A stretch of DNA of 51,654 bases, from positions 1 to 51,654 of the IMG/VR virus record IMGVR_UViG_3300036985_007573. The stretch is one strand, 5' to 3'. Shown here piece after piece: positions 8,308 to 17,537 of this stretch. A program made the position numbers and the translations under genes. The notes under the pieces were generated by a model. The model was given only the letters and a program-made list of their open reading frames with translations, ran no database searches and was not told the DNA's origin. Source of the stretch: a virus. How positions within the stretch are numbered: the first letter of the stretch is position 1; each line of letters begins with the position of its first letter.

Positions 8308-8788
8308 AGATCACAGCGAGCGGATCAAGCTGCTGATTGAGCAGAAACTTGGCGACTTGTGTGAGCATGCCGCTGAACTTCTGGCTGAGCAGTACAAGGA
8401 AAGACTGGGCAGGCAAGAGGCTCCTCCGCATAGCCGCGCAGGCAGAACCCCATATGCGTACAATGGATGGAAACCGGGAGGGTTTGGTCCTGTGAATCAG
8501 GACACGACAGTCAACAACATCCCCCCGTTTTTTTCGGCGGTTCAGCAGGAATCTCTGTACACATACATCAGCACAATGTATGGGTCTATCGGATTTCTTC
8601 GTAAGGGTCATGTGACCAAAAGAGATCAGAATTACCTGCTGTACTACAGCATCCGTCAGGACTCCGCACGGCGAGAGTGGGTGGTGAAAGAGTACAGGCA
8701 ATACAAGAAGCAGTTGGTTTCTCAATTGCGACAACGAATGAAGGAGAATCTGGCGGCTCGTGGCGGGCAGTCGGCAACTCCATTCTGA
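8285..8788 (+). CDS. Tail-completion-like protein (HK97 gp10 type)
   Basis: A 167-residue protein. Its opening (RIKLLIEQKLGDLCEHAAEL), the middle RAGRTPYAYNGWKPG and a basic helical C terminus (YKKQLVSQLRQRMKENL) resemble the gp10-like family that joins the tail to the head. It lies directly before the putative tail terminator, as expected. It overlaps the previous gene by 23 bases. Confidence 0.5.
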   Translation: MIVSVRIEDHSERIKLLIEQKLGDLCEHAAELLAEQYKERLGRQEAPPHSRAGRTPYAYNGWKPGGFGPVNQDTTVNNIPPFFSAVQQESLYTYISTMYGSIGFLRKGHVTKRDQNYLLYYSIRQDSARREWVVKEYRQYKKQLVSQLRQRMKENLAARGGQSATPF

Positions 8789-8798
8789 AAGGGCGATC

Positions 8799-8936
8799 AT
8801 GGTATTCAAGATTTACGGTGCTGGATCTGTAGTTCGTGTGGAAGCATATTCGTCGGAGCACGCCGAGGCGGTGTTTCTGGAGGCGAACCCTTCTGTGTCT
8901 GTTGATCGGATTTTAGCGAGACGCTGCGATGCCTGA
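8799..8936 (+). CDS. 45-residue protein in the neck region
   Basis: A short gene (MVFKIYGAGSVVRVEAYSSE) starting after AAAGGGCGATC and overlapping the next start by 8 bases. The pattern of a beta strand, then EHAEAVFLEANP, resembles tiny phage proteins of unknown role. Support comes from the ribosome binding site and close packing. Confidence 0.55.
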   Translation: MVFKIYGAGSVVRVEAYSSEHAEAVFLEANPSVSVDRILARRCDA

Positions 8937-9339
8937 ATGTTGCATTGAGGATGCGTTTGTTACGGGACTTCGTTTGCTGGATTGCACCCCGATTCCGGGG
9001 GACAATCACTACTCTTTCCTGCGAAGGAAGGACGATTGTTTTCCGTATTCTGTGGTGACGACTTCGGTTGTTGCCGGCCTGCGAACGTCAGATGGCTGCG
9101 AAAAAATCCAGCAGGTGAAGCTGTCGGGGTATTTTTCCGTGGACAAAATCTCAGACTGCAATAAATTCAGGGCTCTTGTTGAGGACTGGGTTTTTGGAAA
9201 GAACTGCATTGCTCTCGGTGATTGCGGATGCTTTTGTGTCCGGTCTGTTGTCCCTGGGCAAATGCTGATTGCAAACAACGCGGTTCAGTTTTCAGTGACT
9301 TTGACTGGTAAGTATTCCGCTGCCGCACCGGTGGCATAA
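8929..9339 (+). CDS. Tail-terminator candidate
   Basis: A 136-residue protein (MPECCIEDAFVTGLRLLD) with the alternating helix and strand look of tail terminators. It lies between the gp10-like gene and the tube gene. SVTLTGKYSAAAPVA ends the protein. The N-terminal CC pair recurs in neighbours. Assignment is by position only. Confidence 0.5.
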   Translation: MPECCIEDAFVTGLRLLDCTPIPGDNHYSFLRRKDDCFPYSVVTTSVVAGLRTSDGCEKIQQVKLSGYFSVDKISDCNKFRALVEDWVFGKNCIALGDCGCFCVRSVVPGQMLIANNAVQFSVTLTGKYSAAAPVA

Positions 9340-9354
9340 GATTGGAGAGTTGAG

Positions 9355-9861
9355 ATGCCATTTTCTGCAGGCGAGTTGTGCTGTTCTTCGAAGGCGTGCG
9401 TGTTACTTGGCGTGACTTCCGGTTCCACGACGACTTTTGACAAAATTCCGCACGTTACGAATGTGAGTGTGCAGCTCCAGTCAAACAACCCGAAGCTCGT
9501 GACAAGTTCTACACAGGGCAAGGAAACCAGCGCGTGCGGGACTGTGACTCAGACGGGGACTCTTGAACTCGCGTGTCACAAGGGGGTTGGTCCGGGGTTG
9601 TTGAACGTCAATAACGTCTACCAGATTGTATGGTCGCAAGATTGCGACAATATCTGGGACAGCGAAGACTGTGTTGCAACAACTTTTACCAATGACTATT
9701 TGCACGCCTACATTCGCATCACTCAGGTTCCAATCAACTACAACATCAGCGGTAATCAGGCTCAGCTTTTCAGTTACCAGTTTGAAATTGTTTCTTGGGT
9801 TGTTGGTCCGGATGATTACCAGCAGACTCCAGAAGTTGTCACTACTCTTTTTGACTGCTGA
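9355..9861 (+). CDS. Major tail (tube) protein
   Basis: A 168-residue beta-rich protein (MPFSAGELCCSSKACVLLG) with the short repeated-strand look of tube subunits, encoded immediately before the chaperone pair and tape measure. It would polymerise into the tail tube. GGAGAG lies upstream. Eight or more cysteines are unusual for a tube protein. Confidence 0.65.
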   Translation: MPFSAGELCCSSKACVLLGVTSGSTTTFDKIPHVTNVSVQLQSNNPKLVTSSTQGKETSACGTVTQTGTLELACHKGVGPGLLNVNNVYQIVWSQDCDNIWDSEDCVATTFTNDYLHAYIRITQVPINYNISGNQAQLFSYQFEIVSWVVGPDDYQQTPEVVTTLFDC

Positions 9862-9875
9862 GAACTGAGGCGACG

Positions 9876-10412
9876 ATGATCAAAGTTCAGGTTGGCGGAA
9901 CTGAACTTGTGATTGCTCCCAAAAGGCTGCTCGACTACTGCGAGAAGATTGATTTCATTAAATCTCGCAGAGAGCGGCCTTGGGATCTTTTGCAGAAGGT
10001 TCCGAAGAATCTATCGGCACAGGACTTCACGGCATTCGTTGAGATTGCCATGCAGACCTGCTACAAGTTTTCGTCTGCAGTCTCGATTCAGGAGGAACTG
10101 CAGTTTGACACGTCCGAGGAGGGGTTCTACTTTGACCTCTGGCGGGCGATACGGCGAGGCAGTCCGGCGGGTAAGAAGAAGCAGGCAATCAATCGTCTGA
10201 CGAATCCAGATGCCGAGAACAAAGAGCCTTGGCGTCAGGGAATCATGGATGCCAGAACGCTCTGGCAGAACGCGACGGACGACGAGAAGGCTTCGTTGAA
10301 GGCAGCGCTGTTTGCGTCTGACCAGCAGGCAATCCTAAAAAAATCCGATGGCCCGCCCGTGAGCGAGAAGAGCGATCCGGGACCGCAGGGCCAGGAAAAA
10401 ACGTCTCCCTGA
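9876..10412 (+). CDS. Tail assembly chaperone, short form (G)
   Basis: A 178-residue mostly helical protein (LLDYCEKIDFIKSRRERPW) lying between tube and tape measure genes, the place of lambda gpG. It should coat the tape measure during tail assembly. The C-terminal 22 residues, after codon 156, are low in complexity (PPVSEKSDPGPQGQ). They begin right after a slippery A-AAA-AAA heptamer at 10337-10343, where a second product is probably made. Confidence 0.75.
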   Translation: MIKVQVGGTELVIAPKRLLDYCEKIDFIKSRRERPWDLLQKVPKNLSAQDFTAFVEIAMQTCYKFSSAVSIQEELQFDTSEEGFYFDLWRAIRRGSPAGKKKQAINRLTNPDAENKEPWRQGIMDARTLWQNATDDEKASLKAALFASDQQAILKKSDGPPVSEKSDPGPQGQEKTSP

Positions 10413-10576
10413 ACATTGAAGATCCATTTGCCGTTGATGGGCAGGAGATCTCCGGATGCCGGTACAAAATGCTGGCAATATCTGTGTGCCGAACTACGCA
10501 CTTGTCGTTAGAATCGGCGATGGGTTTGACGTTGATTGAGGCTTATACGGCGATCGGTGGAGTGTGTTATGTCTAG
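9876..10576 (+). CDS. Tail assembly chaperone, frameshifted long form (G-T)
   Basis: A -1 shift at the heptamer 10337-10343 (codon phase CTA AAA AAA) would join 156 residues of G to 77 residues read from 10343 to 10573, with TAG at 10574-10576, giving about 233 residues. The -1 frame is open exactly across the gap between G and the tape measure, and its stop overlaps the tape measure start by 8 bases. Five bases after the heptamer, TGGCCC (10349-10354) can pair with GGGCCA (10388-10393) as a stimulator. This matches the gpG/gpGT architecture of long-tailed phages. Join 9876-10343 and 10343-10576. Confidence 0.75.
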
Positions 10577-13193
10577 CGGATCCGCAGATTCCTTGATGGA
10601 TGTGTTCGTCAACATCCAGCCAGATCCCGAAATGCTGAAGGCGTTCAACGAAACGATCGCCAATACCGTAAAGAACACTCGCGAAGCGTTCAATAAGCTG
10701 CAGGCGACTGCGGATATCACTGCAGCGAAGATGGCGACTGTTGGGGGGGCTGGAGGCCGAGGCGGCGGACAAAAGCCGCCTGACACTGACGCTGGCCGCC
10801 GAAGCGAGCTGGCTGCACAGATCAGGGCTGCATCGGATGAGCTGCAAAGGCTGAGGCAGTTGACGGGATTTACAAAGGCGGAACTGCAGGAGATTGGCCA
10901 GTCAGATCTTGCAAAACCCTTCAACGCATCATTGCGTGAAGCGTCGGCGTTGTCGCTGGAGCTCCGGCAGATTAGGATGGCTGCAGACATGGATGAGGAG
11001 GCTTTTGCTGACGTTGAGGCACGCATTGCTTCCATTCAGTCGAGAGTTAGCGGCTTGGTGACTAATCTATCCCAGTCTCGGGCAGGTTCACAGATTCAGT
11101 TGGCGATTAGTGTTGATGAGGCAGATACAGTTGCAAACATCAGAAAATCAATTTCCGAAATCGAAGACCAGATCAAGGTCAAAAAAGTCGGCATCGAACT
11201 GACAGCTCCGAGACTTGTTGGTTCAGCGTCAGGGGAGGATCGCGAGAAGATCTATTTGCTTGTAAAAAACCTTCGAGAAGCAGAAATTGCTGCGGAGCGA
11301 TTTAAGAAGCAGATCGACGGCACTCCGGAATCTTTTCAGCGATATGAAGGAGCGATGAATGGCGTAAAAGAAGCTACGGAAGCATACGGCGCTGGGCTCA
11401 GCGAGATTGAACAGGTTCGCGGCAAGTCCTTCAACAACCTCGCCAACAACGCCTATCAGCTTGGGCAGGCGTTTGAAGATGCGGCGATCGGGTATCAGCT
11501 CAACGGAATCACTGGGGCCGTGCGCGGGGCAAGCAACAACGTATCGTTTCTGATTAACGATTTGTCCCGGGTTCCTTTGGTTCAAAGTAAAATTGCAAAT
11601 GCGTTTGGGACGACTGAGAAGAAAGTTGCAGATCTTCTTCCATTGGTTTCTGGTATTGGAGCTGCACTTTTAATCACAGTTTTGCCTCCGACAGTTGAAT
11701 GGCTCGAATCACTCAACGACATCAAAGCGGAATTTGATGACATCTCCGCAATTTTGTCCAGAACATCGGGAGACATTGATTTTTCAGTTGAGTTGAAAAA
11801 TACAAGACAGCAGCTTGAAGAGGCTGTTTATGGAGCAGAAAGCTTTAGCGATTCTCTGAAATCAGCACTTGATTATTCAAGAGAAATAGACGACTCAATG
11901 CAATCGCTTGGCGCAAAAATGCAGTCACTTGCGACAGACAAGGTTAAAGTTGGCCTTGAAGATTCTCTTGCTGCTTTTGATGAGGCTATCAAGTCTATTC
12001 CTGAAAAGTCAGGAGAGATGGTAAGTGCCTTAGTTTACATGACAAACAAAAACGCAGCAGCAATGGAGTTGACTGGAAATCAGTTTTCTGTTTTTTCTGA
12101 AGAGGCTATTACTGGAACAAAAAATCAAATCAAAACACTTGTTGAGCAGGAGAAGTCTCTTCAGAAACAAAGAAATACAATCCAAGAGATTGATTCAATA
12201 GTTCGTAAGGTTGGTGCTGGAGAAATTCTTTCGGCAGAAGAAATTACAAAAACAAAAGACTCGCTCAGAGAATTGAGCGACATTTCAAAGCAGCTTTCTG
12301 AGGCCGGGAGCATTTATCAAGGCATTGATGTAGAAGCTGGTTTTGTTGAAAAACTGCAGCAGAACATCAGTTCTGTCACTACTGAGTTTGAGGCATTTTC
12401 AAATGCTTCCGATGAAATAGCAATAAAGCAGCAAGCGTTACAGGATTCTCTTGGCGAGACTGTAAAGAAATTCTCTCAACTCATGAAGATTGACCTTACT
12501 GCAGTCAAAATCAAGGAACTTGAGGGGCTGCTGACTCCCGAGGCTGGAGGGTTGATTGAAATCGCCAATCAGGCTGAAAAAATTGGAGCATCATTTCTTG
12601 AACTGAAAGAAAGGCTAAAAGACCAAGGGGCTTCAGATGTTCTTCTGTCTCAGGTTCAGAAGCTCGCCGACAGGACAATTCAAGACAGGTCAAAGCTTTC
12701 TCTGCTTGAGAGACAGAAAGATCTTGAAGATCAGATCTTGAAAATCTATGAGCAAAGCACTCAGGAAGTTGAGAAGCAGACGCGAAGTCTTAAATCTCAA
12801 TCGACGACCCTTGAAGATCTGTCAAGAAATCTGCAGCAAAACGTCTTGAGTTCATTTGAGAAAGAGAATGAATTTGCTGACGTGAAAAAACAGCGACAAA
12901 CAGAGTTGTTGCAACTGGCAGAAAGATTGAATCAAGTCAACATGGCAATTGATGTTGGCGGGAAGCCAAGTTTACTGCAGAACATCGCGACTCGTCCTAC
13001 AATGGAGTCACAGATGGGCATGATGATGGGCGTCGGCGGAATTGCTGGTGCGGTGGAGCAGTCGGTTTATTTGGCAAAGATTGCGGCATTGCTTCAGAAA
13101 ACAGTTGAGGGTCTTGGTGGTGTAACTTCTGCTCAGTCTGAAACAAAAGACGCAATCAAACAACAAGACACGAAAGCAAGGGCTGGCCAATGA
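10569..13193 (+). CDS. Tail tape measure protein
   Basis: An 874-residue protein, the longest in the window. It is mostly helical coiled coil with a glycine-rich break near residue 60 (GGAGGRGGGQ) and one hydrophobic segment near residue 360 (VSGIGAALLITVLP). It follows the chaperone pair. At about 0.15 nm per residue the tail would be near 130 nm long. No lytic transglycosylase or peptidase motif was seen. The second half, from about 11750, looks richer in A and T than the first. ATG 10569 is chosen because it overlaps the G-T stop. Confidence 0.85.
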   Translation: MSSGSADSLMDVFVNIQPDPEMLKAFNETIANTVKNTREAFNKLQATADITAAKMATVGGAGGRGGGQKPPDTDAGRRSELAAQIRAASDELQRLRQLTGFTKAELQEIGQSDLAKPFNASLREASALSLELRQIRMAADMDEEAFADVEARIASIQSRVSGLVTNLSQSRAGSQIQLAISVDEADTVANIRKSISEIEDQIKVKKVGIELTAPRLVGSASGEDREKIYLLVKNLREAEIAAERFKKQIDGTPESFQRYEGAMNGVKEATEAYGAGLSEIEQVRGKSFNNLANNAYQLGQAFEDAAIGYQLNGITGAVRGASNNVSFLINDLSRVPLVQSKIANAFGTTEKKVADLLPLVSGIGAALLITVLPPTVEWLESLNDIKAEFDDISAILSRTSGDIDFSVELKNTRQQLEEAVYGAESFSDSLKSALDYSREIDDSMQSLGAKMQSLATDKVKVGLEDSLAAFDEAIKSIPEKSGEMVSALVYMTNKNAAAMELTGNQFSVFSEEAITGTKNQIKTLVEQEKSLQKQRNTIQEIDSIVRKVGAGEILSAEEITKTKDSLRELSDISKQLSEAGSIYQGIDVEAGFVEKLQQNISSVTTEFEAFSNASDEIAIKQQALQDSLGETVKKFSQLMKIDLTAVKIKELEGLLTPEAGGLIEIANQAEKIGASFLELKERLKDQGASDVLLSQVQKLADRTIQDRSKLSLLERQKDLEDQILKIYEQSTQEVEKQTRSLKSQSTTLEDLSRNLQQNVLSSFEKENEFADVKKQRQTELLQLAERLNQVNMAIDVGGKPSLLQNIATRPTMESQMGMMMGVGGIAGAVEQSVYLAKIAALLQKTVEGLGGVTSAQSETKDAIKQQDTKARAGQ

Positions 13194-14332
13194 CACGCAT
13201 GTGTTCGAGTTACACGTTCTCGGTTGATGCGATGCCGTCACCACAGTTGCCGCAGTACAGTGGCGGCAAGGTGACGGCAAGTCGTGTGTTCCGAATGTCT
13301 TGTGAGTACGCCGAGCAGTTCGCTCTTCGGCAGATCGGTAAGTATTACGGGAATGGGGCCTACACCGTTCCTCAGCTTCCGGCAAGATATCCCATTCAGT
13401 TGGGCCTTCCTGTCCCGACAACGCCACCATATCGACAATTGAATCTGGTGGCGACATCATTTTCAATTAGTCAGATATCCACAGGCAACTTCAATTCCAC
13501 GTACCCACCAGACAGGAATAGCCCAAATCTGCTGGTCAACTGCATCAAAGATCCGGAAAACCCGGATCAGATGGAGAAGAATTACTTCTATGACTTCAGC
13601 GAGTCCGACTGGACAATACGCTCTGGCGGATCCTGTCAGTGCGAGGCCTCTGTTCAGATCAACTATGAGGAGCCGCCATGGCAATGCACAGGGCCGACTG
13701 CCGGGATCCTTGATTCGTCGATGGGTATTATGCCAGAAACAGCGTTGTCAATTGAAAAGACAGCAGGCTATGAGATGTACACTCTTCCAAACAGAAACCT
13801 TGAATGGAAGAATATGACGACGGGTGACAAGGCTTTGAAAGGAGACTCGTATGCAACAGTGCTCATCCCAAAGAAAGATGTGACTGTTGATTGGCACAAT
13901 GTGCCGGTGTCGAAGCTCTGTCAGATTGAAGCAAGGCTTGAAAGTTTTCGCGGCACAGTAAACGACGCTGAATTTGGAGTTCTTTCTCAGTGTTTGTGTT
14001 TTTCCGGGGACAATAGCAGTTGCTCGGAGACCGGGAGTGCATGTCCTTTTGAGCTGGACACGCTACTGTTCCTTGACTGGACAGAAGAGCGACAGTTCAG
14101 GACAGTGGCGTTCAAGAAGATGAACACAACGACGCTTCGGTTGCATTTCAAGCAAAAGCGAATCTTTACAGACTATGAACCAGCAATTGTCGGATGGAAT
14201 CATTTGCTTTGCGATAAACAACCAAGTAATGACGATCCGTCAGTTTGGCAAGAAGTTCAGGTAAAAGAAGGTAGTGGCGGAATTCCACTTTATCGCCGCG
14301 CGAGCTTTGACACAATTTTTTCGGATATTTGA
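13190..14332 (+). CDS. Distal tail protein candidate
   Basis: A 380-residue beta-rich protein, coupled to the tape measure by ATGA. Genes just after the tape measure usually encode the distal tail ring or hub. It has scattered cysteines, including SGGSCQCEAS, and a CLCFSGDNSSCSE loop. No Dit family signature could be confirmed. It is probably structural. Confidence 0.5.
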   Translation: MTRMCSSYTFSVDAMPSPQLPQYSGGKVTASRVFRMSCEYAEQFALRQIGKYYGNGAYTVPQLPARYPIQLGLPVPTTPPYRQLNLVATSFSISQISTGNFNSTYPPDRNSPNLLVNCIKDPENPDQMEKNYFYDFSESDWTIRSGGSCQCEASVQINYEEPPWQCTGPTAGILDSSMGIMPETALSIEKTAGYEMYTLPNRNLEWKNMTTGDKALKGDSYATVLIPKKDVTVDWHNVPVSKLCQIEARLESFRGTVNDAEFGVLSQCLCFSGDNSSCSETGSACPFELDTLLFLDWTEERQFRTVAFKKMNTTTLRLHFKQKRIFTDYEPAIVGWNHLLCDKQPSNDDPSVWQEVQVKEGSGGIPLYRRASFDTIFSDI

Positions 14333-14333
14333 A

Positions 14334-15242
14334 ATGCAGCCACAGCGATGGTCGGCCGGAGATCCGATTTCAGCGGGGAAGCTAAACAGCCTGACACGAG
14401 AGGCTGTTCGAGGGCGAAGTGCTGAGTCAATTGGACCCGGAAGCGCAATGGTCGGAGATAACTTCGGACCAATGTCTTCGCATCACCAGAAGCCGCAGAT
14501 CCATCTTTGTGTGGCCACCGAAGATTTTGAGGCAGACACCTACACTGACAACTATCTGGCGTTGGACAAGGTTCCGTCAGGAAAGTGTTTGCTGGTTCGG
14601 TTCAATAGTTCGACTGGTGACTATGAAGAAGAAACCTCATTCGAGCCATTTCGAGTTTGGGATCCGTTTGCTGCCATCAATAAAACAAAATCAAAATCAA
14701 AAGGAGATGTTTTTCAGGCATTCCTGAACAAGGATAATCAGCGGATTGAGGCTGTGCAGGACTTCCGGATTACTGAAGGATTGGTCATTGCCTGCCTTGG
14801 TCAGGGATGGTACGAAATTGAAATTGCAAAGTGGGAAGCAGAGCCAAAAATCCCTGGAGCATCTGGTTCTCTTTATGATGACACAGAGGAGTGCGATATT
14901 TGCGTTCTGACAGATTTAATACCAAAAGAGACAGAGCCATTATGCAACACTCGCGAAGTAAAGATTGACAATCCGCGTCCAGTCGGGATTGGGATCAATG
15001 TTTACGCTCACGATGCTCGCAGGATCCCTCTGAAAGATGGCGGCCATGTTCGAATGGTGCGGACACATACGAGCAAGTCCGGGGATCCGCTGTACGCAAT
15101 CATTTCTGGAGAATACAAACTGCTGGCAATTGCGAATCCAGACTATGAGTGCTGTGACGGGGAGGTTGTTCAGACTGGATGCACCTACTATGTCGTCGAG
15201 GGGATTGAGTGCCAGATCTACAATAAAGACTGCCCGTCATGA
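14334..15242 (+). CDS. Tail tip structural protein, unknown
   Basis: A 302-residue protein starting MQPQRWSAGDPISAGKLNSL, a phrase common at the start of phage tip or fibre-base proteins. It follows the distal tail candidate and ends ATGA into the next gene. The start at 14334 is one base after the previous stop; a TTG at 14274 would overlap too far. The rest looks beta-rich. No enzymatic motif was seen. Confidence 0.5.
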   Translation: MQPQRWSAGDPISAGKLNSLTREAVRGRSAESIGPGSAMVGDNFGPMSSHHQKPQIHLCVATEDFEADTYTDNYLALDKVPSGKCLLVRFNSSTGDYEEETSFEPFRVWDPFAAINKTKSKSKGDVFQAFLNKDNQRIEAVQDFRITEGLVIACLGQGWYEIEIAKWEAEPKIPGASGSLYDDTEECDICVLTDLIPKETEPLCNTREVKIDNPRPVGIGINVYAHDARRIPLKDGGHVRMVRTHTSKSGDPLYAIISGEYKLLAIANPDYECCDGEVVQTGCTYYVVEGIECQIYNKDCPS

Positions 15243-15883
15243 ATGGGAATAAAAAAAAGGCTGTCGTTCAATGCTGCTGCGTTGCTGGATGCGTTGGGTG
15301 TTGTCTTCCGGTTGATTACTCAATCCCACAGTATCCAGATGGCGTTGTGAAAAACATTCCTTTCCAGTTTGTTGCACCGAACTGCGATGAGCTCAATGGC
15401 GATACGAACACGTTTGTCCCAATAAACCCAACAAGCTCTGTGATGGGGAAGTGCGGACCATGCTCGTCCTACCTTGGGCAGAATGTTGTCGTTCTTTCTG
15501 GTGTTAGGCTGGTGGCGATTGGAAGTTGTCTTCCAACTCCATGCTCTGTGAATGTGTGTTTAATTCTGGACTGCGGAGAAAACGAATCTGTTGCTCCCGG
15601 GCTCGACAGTTGTTGTGGCCGAATGAGGCTCTGGATTGGTACAAGCGAGCAGCAGGCAGAAGATGACGGAAGCAAACCTGCTCAGTCAGGCTCATTTTCC
15701 TGCACTTCATGGAAAAAAGTGAACGCACTGCAGTGCGCCTGCGATCCCGAAGACGGAGTGTCGGCAAGGTTTCCTTTTTCCCTGAACTTTTCCTGCCCAA
15801 AATACACTACTGGACCATGCGCCGGCGAGGATAACTGCTGCAAGGTAGTCTGCAATCTGACTGGCGCGGAGATTGTGATATGA
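15239..15883 (+). CDS. Very cysteine-rich tail-region protein
   Basis: A 214-residue protein with about 23 cysteines, including the N-terminal run QCCCVAGCVGCC and a late CSCP/NCC/VC group. There is no signal peptide. It lies last in the tail block and is coupled on both sides by ATGA overlaps. Cysteine at over 10 percent suggests metal binding or disulfide cross-linking in the virion, perhaps at the tail tip. No family is recognised. Confidence 0.55.
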   Translation: MNGNKKKAVVQCCCVAGCVGCCLPVDYSIPQYPDGVVKNIPFQFVAPNCDELNGDTNTFVPINPTSSVMGKCGPCSSYLGQNVVVLSGVRLVAIGSCLPTPCSVNVCLILDCGENESVAPGLDSCCGRMRLWIGTSEQQAEDDGSKPAQSGSFSCTSWKKVNALQCACDPEDGVSARFPFSLNFSCPKYTTGPCAGEDNCCKVVCNLTGAEIVI

Positions 15884-17082
15884 GCAATACTTCATGCGAA
15901 TGTTCGATTGCGGGGTTTTGCAGTCGACGAAATGCCACAATCCCTGAAATACATTTCAAAAAATGCCAGTCAGGAAAGGCTGATATTGTCGACAAAATAT
16001 ACTTGCGAGACATGGCTAATCAGGCTCCTCCAAAGCGGCGACTTCAGAAAACCAGATACGGAAACAAACTCGCCGAGATCATTGCAAGGAATACGGGAGA
16101 GCACGTTGAATGCAGCGGATGTGACAACGAAATCGCCAAGCTAAATGCAATGACCGCAGACGAAATCAGGATGAATGCTGAGTCAATTGCAGATGGGATA
16201 CTGATCAGAGGAGCATCCAAAGCCCGGACATGGTGGCAAAGAGTGGCGTGCAGCTTTGCGACAGAAATACTCAAGAAGCGAATTGTTGAATGGATCAAAG
16301 AGTCGATAGATGGGCCTGCAGTTGTTCCGGATGAAACATGGACATCCAGTAAGAGGCACCTGACATTTCATGTTTATCCGACATCGCACCAAGATTCATG
16401 GCAGTGGAACCTTCAGCAGATCGCTAAAAGATGGGACATTTTCAACGGCAAGAAAACAATTGGAATTGCTGTTGATCTAAAAACCGTGACTTCAAATGTT
16501 GTTCTTGAGTACGCTAAATCACTTGGATTGCGATTTGATCATGTCATAGAAAAATCCAACTCAAGAACGCTGAGAGAAGTAATGACATGGATCCCAATGA
16601 TTGAATCTCTTGGCATTGAACTGCTTGGCCCTGACGACGTTGTTTTCTCGTGCCACGCAAAGGGAGTTAGGCACAATTCCAGAGAATCGCATATTGAAGC
16701 GTGGGCTGACTTGATGTATCAAAGCTGCCTTGACTACATGCCCCTTGTAGACAGTCTGATGCAATCGTATGTGTCGGCCGGTAGCTTTAAGCGATATGGA
16801 ATGTTTGGAACTCCGGGAAACAATCGATGGCATTACAGTGGCACCTTTTTTTGGTGGAAGCCACATGAGCTGTTCCGAAGAAACTGGAAAAAGGTTGATC
16901 GTCGATTTTTTGGCACAGAGAGCTGGCTCGGCCATCATTTGCAGAAAGATGAAGCAGCCTGTTTGTTTCTGGAAAATTGTGGCGATTTGTATCACAGAGA
17001 TTATTGGGAGCAAGAAGTATGGCCAAAATGGGAAAACTGGAAATTGGAGGCGGCGCAAAAAGTGGGTTGCCAGAAAGACTAA
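15880..17082 (+). CDS. Glycosyltransferase-like protein with N-terminal cysteine module
   Basis: A 400-residue protein. Residues 1-30 hold a C-x-C, x5, C-RR, H, C pattern (CECSIAGFCSRRN and HFKKCQ). A second motif, ECSGCDNEIAKLN, follows near residue 78. The C-terminal 250 residues resemble RgpF-type or capsule glycosyltransferases: HVYPTSHQDSWQWNL, VFSCHAKGVRHN and a final FFGTESWLGHH. It would move a sugar onto a glycan. It opens a cassette of sugar, methyl and hydroxyl enzymes. The specificity and acceptor are unknown. Confidence 0.55.
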   Translation: MSNTSCECSIAGFCSRRNATIPEIHFKKCQSGKADIVDKIYLRDMANQAPPKRRLQKTRYGNKLAEIIARNTGEHVECSGCDNEIAKLNAMTADEIRMNAESIADGILIRGASKARTWWQRVACSFATEILKKRIVEWIKESIDGPAVVPDETWTSSKRHLTFHVYPTSHQDSWQWNLQQIAKRWDIFNGKKTIGIAVDLKTVTSNVVLEYAKSLGLRFDHVIEKSNSRTLREVMTWIPMIESLGIELLGPDDVVFSCHAKGVRHNSRESHIEAWADLMYQSCLDYMPLVDSLMQSYVSAGSFKRYGMFGTPGNNRWHYSGTFFWWKPHELFRRNWKKVDRRFFGTESWLGHHLQKDEAACLFLENCGDLYHRDYWEQEVWPKWENWKLEAAQKVGCQKD

Positions 17083-17537
17083 ATCTGGACATGCTTGATG
17101 GGGCAGATATCGTTCACAATCTTGAAAGCGGTGTATTGCCGTTTGAGGACAGTTCTTTTGATGATATCTATTCTTCTCACTGCATAGAGCATGTGTCGAA
17201 GGTGCATGAGATCATCGGAGAGATACTGCGAGTATCAAAGATTGGTGCTCGTGTTGAGATCAGGGTTCCACACTGGTTGCATTCAATGGCGTCCTGCCCT
17301 GGGCATTGTCATGTCATCAGTGACAGGCAGTTCGGAATTTGGTGCGATCAGCCGCAGTTCCATCCGTTTCCAGTCGGTAAAAGACTGAAGATGATATCGA
17401 TACATTATCAGCCAGACGTTGCTTTTTATTCGTTCAAAAAAGCGTTTCCAAACTTGCACGAAAACTTCATATTGGAAAATATGCCGAATTGTTGTCATGA
17501 GGTGCGGTGTGTGATGGAGGTTGTTTTCAATGGCTGA
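17019..17537 (+). CDS. Class I SAM-dependent methyltransferase
   Basis: A 172-residue enzyme with motif I at residues 7-12 (LEIGGG), the acidic LNLDMLDGAD and the later FDDIYSSHCIEHV typical of the Methyltransf_11 type. It would transfer methyl from S-adenosylmethionine, perhaps to a sugar, given its neighbours. It overlaps the preceding glycosyltransferase gene by 64 bases; GGGAG lies 8 bases before ATG 17019. ATG 17028 is an alternative. Confidence 0.75.
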   Translation: MAKMGKLEIGGGAKSGLPERLNLDMLDGADIVHNLESGVLPFEDSSFDDIYSSHCIEHVSKVHEIIGEILRVSKIGARVEIRVPHWLHSMASCPGHCHVISDRQFGIWCDQPQFHPFPVGKRLKMISIHYQPDVAFYSFKKAFPNLHENFILENMPNCCHEVRCVMEVVFNG

